From positions 62,001-126,000 of the forward strand of contig JAUIRK010000220.1 in NCBI GenBank assembly GCA_030549495.1: DNA of 64,000 nt, written 5' to 3'. The notes below the pieces were generated by a model. That model was given only the letters and a program-made list of their open reading frames with translations. It had not been told where the DNA came from and ran no database searches. This stretch comes from Nectonema munidae. Its lineage: Eukaryota > Nematomorpha > Nectonematoida > Nectonematidae. Both the position numbers and the translations under genes were made by a program. Shown piece by piece: positions 35,601 through 47,600 of this stretch; positions within the stretch are counted from its first letter, which is position 1, and each line of letters starts with the position of its first letter.

Positions 35601-38600
35601 ATATAAACAAAATTACAATCTTACTTTTTTATATATATTCTAGTACCGGCTTCTAACAAGGTAAATGCAAATAAGTAGCCAAATGTTAAAATTTATTTGG
35701 AAAATAAAAATTTTTATATCATTTATATATTTAGTTGCAACAATTATATTTAATTATAACATTGAATTCTTTTTTTGAAAGTTTTCTAAATAAACTGTGC
35801 GCTACTGTTCAAATTAACAGGCAGGACAGGGGTTGAAGATTATGTGACATTTGATCTCTTGTCAGCACATCATCTGACATATCGGTGCTGGAATACATTT
35901 TTTACTTTAGTTAGAATGTACGTTATATGCAAGTATCTCATCAAGGAGTAAAAAATATCGAGATTTAGTTAAAAAAAATTTTATTCGAGACACATCACAC
36001 AAGGAAAATTTTCAAAGTTGAAGGGTGATGAAATGTGTTGATCTGTCAATGTGATGTTTGGACATAAAATACTTAATTATGCTAAGTCTAAGCTAAATAT
36101 ATCGTGTGTATTTTGACTCTAGAATAATTTTACATGATAAAAGATACGAAATGGCATCAAAAGTTCAATTAGTGGCAAGTTAACTATATACAGTGGTGAG
36201 AGACGAGTATTGGATACATAAAAGAATTAGTAAACTTTTAGTTTGGGGCAATTTGTTAATTTTACAAATAATAATCATAGACGTATGTCAAACTAAATGA
36301 GTATAAAAACACTTGAATATTCACGGTTTGTCTAAATAAATAGAGTATAATAATTACAATATTTTTCTGTGCCCAATATTTTGGCAACTAATTAAATATT
36401 TTACTTAATAAAATTTTAATCTCCATTTTTGTCTAAACTTAGAATATTTTTATGTGGAAATTTTAATATAATATAAGTAATTTTAACATATCGTATACTT
36501 TTCATCAAACCATATTTTCAAACGCAATTTCAATTTTTTATACTTCAGAAAGCAAAAGGCTTAGAATCGACTTAGTTCTAAACTCAACAGCGGCGCGAAA
36601 ACATAAATTGAGAAGAGCTCCGTTTTCATTGGTTCCCCCAAAAAAATGCGCCAGATTTTTTATATACAGTAGGACCTTGCGCAACTGAACCCAGCCTGTC
36701 TGAATTTACACGTAGCCAATTAATTGAAATGCCTCAAAAATAAAATCTCACGTAACCGAACTTCCAAACATTCTCTTTCTGTTATCAACTCTTAACTGTA
36801 ATTTCTCTTAGATCTCGAGCAAAACCTGACATTTTAACTTAACCCTTAATGGAAAATACCGTCCAGCTAAAAAAAGAAATTGCATAAGACAAGAAAGATT
36901 TTTTTTGGTTTATAACCAGACTTAACTCTCTAAGAACACTCTGTCTGGTTGACCCCGACTTTTTGGGAACAATAACTAGGCCTAGAAGGCATAATGGATG
37001 ATGATGATAACCAGACTTAACTCTGCTGCAGTTACTGCACGTTTAGCCAAAGAATATCATATCAGATAATAAATTAACACAGACATTAAAAATCCAAAGA
37101 TTTTCACTCAAGCAATATTGAAAATTTAAAGTATTTATTATTTGTGTAATACTTCGTTTTAGAAAAATATGTTATTGATTGGAAGCAAACATCATTGTTT
37201 ACACAATCAAGAGACAATTCACATCTATAGAGGAACTGTTCGGATACTGTTTTTGAATTAGACTCCTTGTATGGTCACAGCCATAACTTCATTAAGTTGT
37301 TATGTGCATGCAAAAAATAGCTTGTTCCTGGGCTTGTTCAGATACGCAAGGTAGAACTGTATTACATGTTTGTTTGGTTTTAAATTTAAAGAAAAATTAA
37401 CAAATGTTTACTATAACAGACACAAAGAAAACGTGTGTACGATTTTTATCATAAAAAATGGAGAAAGGAAAGAGTACCTGAATAGCAACTGTCAGAAGCA
37501 TTTGTGATGGGAGAAGACATGGATGATGGAACAGAACTTAGGGAAGAATCATTCATGGTTGGAGCGTGTTGGGATTGTGTGGCATAAAATCTTGATTGCT
37601 GAGATCTTGTGATTGGAAGTGTGAAGAATATTCGACAGAATGCGTCCTCCCACATAACTTCTTTGCAAGAATAGCGTATTCCTTTGCCGCGTTCTTCTAT
37701 CCAAATAGTAGGAACAATAATTAATCATTTCGATTGGATAAAACAAAGTATTAGTAACCACCAATCAAAAATAAAGAATGACATAATCTCATTTTAATAC
37801 TATGGCACAAACTTGTGAAGAGAAGAGAGAAGGGGAACATTTGTAAAACGGGGTGGAGATGGCATTACAAGGAAAAAAGATCGACGAGAAGATAGATCAA
37901 TTTTATCAAAGATATAAAAATGGTTTGTGCAGTAGGAATTAATTAAAAAATAACAGAAAAAGATATCAGATATCAAATTCGACAAATTTAGGCATTTTTG
38001 TTTTGAAAATAAAAAAAGTTAAAATGTCAGAAATCTATTTCAATTACTCCAACTATTTGTATAAAGTGTAATGCGGCCATCCTTTATTTAGTATAAAATA
38101 AAATGCGTTGTCTATGTAAAAGCATAAAAATTAGCATAATATTCAATAAAATAAAGCTATAAGCGATAAAAGTTATACTTACATAAGTGCTATGATAGAG
38201 AGATGACGAAGAGGTTATAATAAATTAACTAATATAAAAGATTAAATAATAAAAAATGTTTCATATAGGCTAAATACGAATATTCAAAATTCAAGTCTGG
38301 GGTAGGGGTTAAATGACTGGATGATGTCCATGCCTATGATCTTTGACTTATCCTGTTTCGTCGATGTCTTCTTAAGATCACAAATACCTTGCACTACACA
38401 TTGACCTATGGGCGGAAAAAATAGGTATCTTGGAAAAAGATTTAAAAAATTTGACTATTTTTGTAGCTAGCAAATCTGTGTGAAAGTAATCAAATATAAA
38501 ATTCAATTAACTGTTTCACTTACCAAAAACTTTTTCTTACTGGATTGAGATAATGAACTCTAATTTTTATAAAATACTAAATATACGAAAGCACAATTAA

Positions 38601-41600
38601 AAAAGTCCATACGATTAACCTAGTTTAACTTTATTCTTATTTTATAAACATACTTCTAAATCAAAAATAATCTGATAGAAAGTCCGTGATGAAAAAAAAG
38701 AAAGAATTCTATTCAAAAATTTACTCCACTACCCCTCCAGCTATATAGAAGTAAAGAAGAGGTCAGTGTATAACTACTCACCATCCTTCAAATTGGATTT
38801 ATCTTTACGAGAAGAAACACTTCCAAGAGAGGAAAAAAGTTTAAAGAATTCAAAAGGTAAGTCCAAACACGACTGATCCTGAAAAATATTTTATAATTAG
38901 AGCGAATATTTTATTCGCGTTTAGAAAGACATACGTGATTGGTTGAAATTTCATCAAGAGTGAATTGATTCGCTTTGACAAACATCACGTAAACAATGAT
39001 GGATGATTTGACAGAAATCTTTGACAGTGATTTTAAGTGAGCGCCATAGTTGTGTTTGGAATGATTTAAGACGTTCAATGTATTATTGTTACTATTATGC
39101 AAGGAATAAGGGTTCTTAAAAAAATAATAACATTATATATTCTTCTACGAAAGAACTTCACAGCATATTACAAGATAAAATTCTTTTTTTAATATATAGT
39201 AGTCAAAGTTGGGCATTGAAAGAAGCTGGGAAACGTATATTAAATACAACAGAAACACTCATAACTGTGTGAAATTATCTTTTATATTTTCAAGCAAATG
39301 AAATAAATAATATTTTAAAAAAGTAAAGGCTAATATGGTTTGGCCGTATAAATAAGAGACCAAAATAAAGGGCTTATCATAAAGGTTTATGAATTACAAA
39401 ATTTGGGTAATCCAAAGGATATCAGAAAAAAGAAATTTAAAATTAGGTAACGAGCAAAATAGGAAAAATTGAAAAAATATTTATTCATAGTAGTAAAACC
39501 GGCTAGGCCCTAGCTTGCTGGGAAAGTAGCCGTAAAACCAATTAATATTATTTTCCCTGGTTAAAATATATATTCCTGAATACATACTCTCCTCCATGGG
39601 CGTTCGCTATATGTGGTAAACAGATCACTTAACTCTCCTTGGATTTTTGTTTTTTTTTTAAAACCGTAGATCAAGAGTGGACAAACTGGCGACCACAGAC
39701 CAATTTCGGTGGGTGAACTCTCTCGTTGCATCTTAAATTTTTTATCTAAAAGTATTTTCCATTGAGTTTTAAAAACATCAGCTCAAACATGAAATTTAGT
39801 TTAATCGCTCACCCTTCTGTAGATAGCAATTCTTTTCTAACACAAATTTAATTGTAAGGGAAAATATCTTGCTTAACTTATGAAGTTAATTAATCAGTCA
39901 TCTATCTATGAACTATGAAGTATAAGATTATTCTAGTATAACTTCATTGTCGCTTATAACTTTATTTCATTAAAAATTTTAAGGAGTTTTAAGAAGAAAA
40001 GTTTTGAGTTGGAGAAAGTTTTTGAATGAATTTATGATAATTCACGTATGCTGCTACTTCAAGTTAGTATTCTCGGATTGGCTAAACTTTCATAGCTTTG
40101 GCGTCTAATCAATATCACTATTAGGACACGTTACTTTGATGCTCTTGAATTGTAAGAGTGTGAATGGGAAGTGATGTGAAATTAACATTAAGGATTTATA
40201 AAAAATAATAGAGTATATACAGAGACACTTTTTTACGATTTTGTGATTGGAGTTTTTATGCATTCGCATGCATCATTTAATTTAGAGACGTTTTCAAGTT
40301 TTACCTAATTCAATCAATCAATCAATTAGTTTCTTGATATTTCGTTATCATTCTTTTGGTTTTGATATTTTTGATTGTAGATATAGTTGAGTTCTTCAAG
40401 AAAAGCTTGTGCAAATAATTCTGATGCCTTTTGTTATATTTGGAGTGGGTATGCTTTGCCTGTTCAAAGAATGAACATTACTCGCTTCGTACCTCGCATA
40501 TTTTGGGGTTATGCATCGGGATAAGTCTTTTGCTCCACATAAAGTGTGTGACTCTTTTGTTGAGCAGTTAAGGCAGTGGACAAAAGGAAAAAAATAAAAA
40601 CCAAACTTTTGTGTGCCAATGGTATAGCGTGAACCAAAGAACCGCCATGAAAATTGTCATTTTTGCTGTGTTGATGTAAAAGAATTTAACAAGCAAAAAC
40701 AAGAAAATTTTAAAAATTATCCAGTTTTTTAAGTGATAAAAGATTGATGCAAAAAGAAAGCGTGGTTGCGAGCACGCTTTTTACGTTGTAATAATTGAAT
40801 TTTGAATAAACTTTTTCAACATACCTAATTTTACATGCATTTGTTATTTAACATCACATATATCAAATGTTATGTTTTTGAATTTCACTTAACAAATTAC
40901 ATCATTTCAAATTTGCTTTCTTAAATCTAAAAAAAGTTAAAAATCAAAAATATGTATGCAATGATTGTACTAAAGTCTATTCTACGAATTTATTCCCAAG
41001 GTAAAAAAACTTGATCATGTTTGATTACCTTTCAATTTTTTTCTTCAAAACTTCGATGTATGTTCTATTTATATTATTTTTTTATTTAACTGCTATTGTG
41101 GTAAGGAAAAAAAATGACGTTTGAAAATACAAAATTCCTTTTCGAACCATAACGTAGACATAACGGTGCTTGTGAATCGATTCAACAGCATATATGTAAT
41201 GAATAATTCGAATACTCATCACACGGTGTCACTTGTTCTACATATTATTACGTATTGCGTTCATTATTTTCAGACTTTTAAAAATCTAATTGTGGAAAAA
41301 AAATCAAAACCCCCAAAAACCATTTTCATTGTGGCCAGTCCTAGATCAGGTCTTGGATTCAAATCTTAATTGTGACCTGTGGATTAAAAGACACCGTTAT
41401 ACATTGACATCTTTTACGCTCGTGACTGCAATGACCCGTGATTTTGGAGTCAGAGTCAGCAGAGCCCGCGATTTTAAAGGGATAGCAGTCGGTATTTAAT
41501 AAAATTAACAAACAAGTCAGATTTTTTTACATTTTATAAAATAATTTGTTTAAGTATTTTAAATAATGAAAAAAATATTTAAACTTATTAAGTTATTTGT

Positions 41601-44600
41601 TATATATTTGGGTGGAAATATTTAGCACCAACTCCGCAAACCTAGCTATAACCATAATGGCATAGTAGGAATCAAAACATGAATTCTTACACAAGAAGAT
41701 ATGTTGAATAAGCCGAGACTTTGTAAGAAGATTCTAACAAGATTATATTTTTGAGGGCAATGTGGTGGAGGGATGGATGAATTGTCCCTATCATTATGTA
41801 TTGCATAAAGAGGCTCTTGCTGATGCAAAGCTTCATCTTGCAGAACGGATTTGTGACGATCTGCTTCAATACTGCTCTGTGCTTCCATTATGGAGTGCAG
41901 TTCTTGAAAGGAATGTTTTTGAAACATTGACGAAGAGGAAATGGAAAAATTTTGGAAGGAAGGAAGAAACTCATCAGGAGCAACTTTGGTGACTTCTTCA
42001 CCAAGCGCTAAATACGGCTTTAAAGGCAAAATGCTGCTTAGCTTTGCGCTATTGAGCCTTGTAGGCGATTCTGAAGAGCATTTTAGTGAATCGGAAGAAA
42101 CATTTTCACTACCTTCTTCTCCATTGCAAACATCAGTATTCAAATCCTGAAAATATAAAAAGAAGTGTAAGGGGTGCAGAAGAGAAAGTGCGTTGTGAGT
42201 CAATATGCTACAGTAAGAAATTCAAGTTTTGATGAAACCGCACTTCGTAGAATTAGTGAAATTACCGTTTCACTTACGAATTTCATGAACAGTAAAGGCA
42301 TGCCTAGATAAATTCATGAAGCACAAATCAAACAGTGATTTCACGAATCCTTTAAATCTTCAGCGCAATCATACAGTAAGCCGTATGAAGCTAAAAACAC
42401 AAATTTCATCTCAGACCAGTTTTATTTTCTGATACCGATAACATTTCAATCACATTTCCATACATGAACAAAATAAAAGAATTCAGCTTTCGGTTAACCT
42501 CTTCAAAGTAGGCAAATTCGCATTAAATATCATTTTAAATATTCTGAATCTTAACCGGTTATCGACCACAGTGGACATATGTCGACTTTAAAAAAATTTG
42601 AATCACCTGCCTTTATTAATGCTTTTTAATACAAATCTTCTGCTTTATACTTGATATCGTCTGATTATTATTCTCGTCGTTAACGCGTTAAATTCTCTTT
42701 TATTTGATGATTATCACTAACCGAACACTTTGTTTTTTCACGGAGTGTTAGACTAGTGATAATGATCGAAAACAGAAGAACTTACGATCGAGAATACTAG
42801 AACATACATTCTGCGCTAACCCATTTAAGGCCAATGTTCGTATTTTGGAACATAAGTAATTTCATCTTAGTCTGCTTTTTTCAATGACTTTGAATATAAA
42901 TTGTCTGTGTTTTTTAGATATCGTCTGCTTTGCTTGGCCTTAAATGGCTTAATATAAAGAGAAAAGGTTTTTCTTCAAAACTTTGATTCTAAACTAGCAG
43001 CGTTGCCAGATAAAATTAAGTATTTAAGGTCAATTTTTTCCCCAAAAAAATCAGAAAAAGGCAATTAATTTCGAAGACTTTAATTGGGAAGAGCCAAAAG
43101 CCTATTTCTCTAATGCTGAGACAGCTCAAACTAATTTTAATACAAAATACAAAGCAAGACTTTTAAAAGAAATGATCTTAGACAAAGTATACGTAAAAAA
43201 AATTCCATTTTAAAACTTAATAAACATCTTTTTTGAAAACATTCATGATAAAAAAGGCTAAATCTATTTCATCAGTTACATATTTTTTATCAGCTGTAAA
43301 ATCATTCGACATTTTTGAAATTGGTCTAAAATCTTGGCAGCATTTGTTTGAAAATAAAGGTTCTGCTTTAATTCTTATGATAGCATCAAGAAGATTTAAC
43401 TACAGCCTGTTTCTCACTTTTGTTTTGACCGAAAATAGTAGACAAAATATTCTTTCAATTACAACATTGCTTATTGGGTTGTAAGAACAAAATTAGCCAG
43501 CTCTTTATATCATCAATCTAAAATTCTCCAGTGTTTTCCACATTTTTTTTAATGAAACTTCTTTTTCCAATGAACCAAAATGATTTTTCTGCACTGTTCT
43601 TCAATATTGCAAATATTATTTTGATCCAAAAGATGTAAAAATGACAAATCTGTCTTGAAAATTGGTTTAAACCAATTTTTAGATTCAATTTCGACAAATC
43701 TAGAAATGTGTTTTTTGATGAGGGAAAGAAAAATCTTTTTTTAACAATTTTTATTTCTAAATAACCTGTTTTTTTATTTTGGTTTAAAAATTTAACGCAT
43801 TCACTTAAAAATTTCGTGCCAAATCAACTTGATCACCAATTTTTATTTTTCAATAAAATAATTTTTTATTGCATTTAAGTCTATTTTGAAGATTTTCATA
43901 ATGTAAACATAGTTCTTGAATCTTGATATAACTTATGAGGATCTTATGAGTTTGCTGGAAAAAAACTATTTAGTTTTTCAAATTCTTGGACAATTGATGT
44001 GGCAAAAACAAAATACAAGTAGTAATTAGTTCAAACTAATTTTGTATCAAAATTAGTTTTAGCTGTCTCAGCATTATAGAAATAGGCTTTTGGCTCTTCC
44101 CAATTATAGTAAACATAATTTTTCCTTGCACAAGCCATCAGGTAGTCGAAGTTTTTCAAAAGGAAATGGAGTACTTAGAGCTGGAACTATATCCGTATCG
44201 CCATAACTTTGAACAATTCTTTGAGGCTTCTCTTCTCATATCACTATCGTTAAATCATTGTGCTATTTTGAGAGCAGAAATCGAATATTTGATGAAAGTT
44301 TAGACAGATTTTTGAAACCAAGCGATAGAGAATGACATGTGCATTTGACCTGTAAGCAGTGAGGAGAAGCTTCTTTGAACCTAGACCACATAGAGTTGTA
44401 TACAGTTCGAAAAGTTATGACCACATTTCTCAATGAGCAATCAAACCACATTTCTCAAGGCGTCAGAAATCAACTCAAATGATCAATCGTACGTATTGCA
44501 CAATGACAAGTCGTATTTACAGCCATTTTAAGTTCTGCTTCTTTAACTTTATTGTTGTTTTGCAAAATTCTTTTCACATTAACCCGTTAACGACCAGAAT

Positions 44601-47600
44601 AATCAGACGATATTTAATGTAAAGCAGAAAATTTGTATTAAAGAGCTTTGATAAACGCAGACGATTTTATTTTTGTAAAGTCGACTATAGTCGACATTGG
44701 GCGTTAACGGATTAAGTTGTGTTTGATTTTGGGACATATTTTTTGTTTTGTGCTTCTAGGATTATTCATAATTTGAGAGATTGCTGCTTCTTGGAACAAT
44801 TGTGCAGTTACAACGTTTACACAATGCTGTCTGTGATCCATCTTCAACTTTTTACACCATGGAAATGTTTTTCCCCCATTCAAATTATATTTTCAATTGC
44901 TATCGTAAGAAGCTTTCTATTTTTTGAAGACATGAAAATTGGAACTGAAGTATGAAAGCAATAAATCAAATTAGTTGAATAACTTATTCAAACCTAAGAA
45001 GCTTAAAAAACAAATATGACAAAAATAAAAATAGGCGCAAAAACTGTTTGACAAAGAGAACAGGAAAGAAATTTACTATTATTCAAAATAAAATTAAGAC
45101 TATTTGAGTAAAACCACAGTTGTGAAAAAGAGCACGCTTGTGAAAGAAAGTTAAAGAAGCAAGAAAGCAGCAATTTTACCACAAGACAAGTTAAAAAATG
45201 AAAATGTATCAATAAAAGTATGTGTCAGATTACAAAAAAGCCTAAAAGGCCAAAAAATAAAAGCCAAAACAATTTTTTCAACGCCAAAGCACTTAAAAAA
45301 GTCAATATCGCAACCCTGCCCCGAGCGGAACATGTAAATTTATAAACTTTATTAAACATGCGTTACATTTTAATTTACGATGTTACAGAGAGGGTGAGGA
45401 TTTGATTTAATCAATCAAGGATCAGGCAACGAGATGGCCCATTTTTTCACGAATTAAATTTCTTTGTGGAACACGTCATTCAAAAAAGTGTACGCGAAAA
45501 TCAAAATTATTTATTTATTCTGGGAAATATAAAGTGTTGAGTGTGTGATTAACGAAATTAGTGGGAAAATCTGCGTGATCTCGATTAGAAACCCTGAAAT
45601 TGAAAATAATATCCGCCATTTTTCATCTGTTCTTTCTTACATATTTAATCCGAAAAAAAGCAGACGACATTTAGTAATTTGATGTATAGACTTTTATTTA
45701 TAATTTGTTCTTTTTCGATTCTTTTCGTCTTATTTTGTCCATTTTTAGCAAATAGTTCAGCATTTTATGAACAAATATTCAAAAACTTACTTTTTACATA
45801 AGAATTTAATGTAGTCAGAATTTTAATCAAATTCAAATTTTTTCTAATCCTAAATCTCAGCTGAAAAATAATTCATAGTTGAGAATTCAGAATTTGATTA
45901 AACTCAAAATAAGAATGCGTGGTAAATCCATTTTTTGTAATAAATAATGCTAAGAAACGACATAAGCAACTTGAGGCGTGAGAAAAACCTTCTCCACCCT
46001 TGGCAACCTGAGGTCTGATCCAGAAAATGCAGTTACTTAAAAAAAGGCATACTAAACAAAAGATTGTTTGTTCTAGGATTTGTTTTCATCGCTCTATAAT
46101 CTCTATACATATGGGGCATTTACTATAAAAAATTTCCATCAATGTGTTCATTTTTTTGATTTAATATATATTTATACTAAATCGGCAATGCTGGTTTCAT
46201 TTTTCGACCAGGTTTTGCATTTAGGATTTGAAAACACCTATAACTGTTAAACAAATTAGATTGATTTTCTGTCTTTAAAAACATTCATTTAAATTTTAGA
46301 TGAAATATATGTTTTTATACCAAATCGATAGTGCTGGTTTCATATCTAGATTTAGATTTAAGGTTTATCGATTATTCTTACTTTCTTTCTGTACTCCATT
46401 TTGGCTAATACGGGTAAAAATATCTGGAAGTGTAAATTAAATTAGTGATGTATGCCTGAAAATCAATTTTGTAAAAGTTTTTCAAAAAATCATCATATAT
46501 TGGTTATACAGTAAAGATAATTTTTTTTAATATTTTTTCAATCATGTTGAGTATAAAATATTATTTAAAAAAAGAAAAAAAACAAATTATAAAATATTCA
46601 AGTATGAGAGAAGGATCTAATATTGGGGGCGCTTCAAAAAAGATTTTGACCGGAAAAAAAGAAGTTCCTCTTTTGTAAATAAAAAATCTTTAAAGCTATA
46701 GTTCATCAGTTAAGATTATAATGATCATTTCACTAAGATGGGTAGGAAATCTGAAAATTTTGAATAGTTCAGAGTTATCAAAACTGCGACAGATGCCAAT
46801 ATGTGAAGAGTCACTATCAAGATCATGTTAAATTTTAATTGAATCTGTCCATCTTTTTACTTTTGCGTGAAAGCGAGAGTCTCTTAGATGATGAAGTGGA
46901 CAACCTTTTGCAATTGAACAATGAAGATGAAAAATGACTTCATGAAGAAAACAACTTTTGAACGGGGATTGGCTAATAAATATTAAGACTGAATATCTGT
47001 TTATATCACCTGATAATAAAATACACGATATTGGTAAAAAAGCTTCTCTGCAATAATGTTGTGAATAGATTGAAGAACTGTTGTAGTAGAATGCATTTTC
47101 TTAAATCCATGATGAGGTGTGGTGTTAGGTATGTAAGGTTCTATGTTATAGAGAATGATTTTTTCTAAGGTCTATATGTGATAGGAGAGAAATTGGCCTA
47201 TAGGAAGAGTTAAGGTTTTTGTTTTTGTGCCTTAGGGATGGGTAGTATTATAGATGTTTTCCATATATGTAGAATTGTATTGTTGTTTAGAGCTGTGTTG
47301 AAGATCCGTGTAAGGAGATGAATGGACTTGGGTGTGAGATGTTTGATGTCTATGTTAGCGATTTGATCTTGTCATAGTGATTTGCTGTTGTGGATGGCTT
47401 GTTGTGTGTCTATTGTCGTGATGTGTATGTGTTTTGCGGAGTTTTTGTAGTTGTTTGATTTTGTGTGATTTGTTAGTAGCTTTCGGTGTTGTATTGGTGA
47501 ACTGTTTATTAATGTCTTTCATTTTGATTGTGTTATTAAATGAAATAGTTCTATTTGTGTGTGTCGGTTTTCTTGTTTTGGAGGTTTTTGATGGTGTTAC

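Larger units (their letters stand above)
34607..37477 (-). other. RALGAPB intron with a LINE tail insertion
   Basis: A 2.9-kb AT-rich intron. It holds a pogo-like terminus at about 36666 and the 77-bp LINE end described separately. Confidence 0.5.

Noticed and set aside
38290-38410. Possible small RNA or extra RALGAPB exon (GC-richer patch)
   Set aside because: No snRNA motif could be matched, and the phases of the neighbouring exons already fit each other without it.
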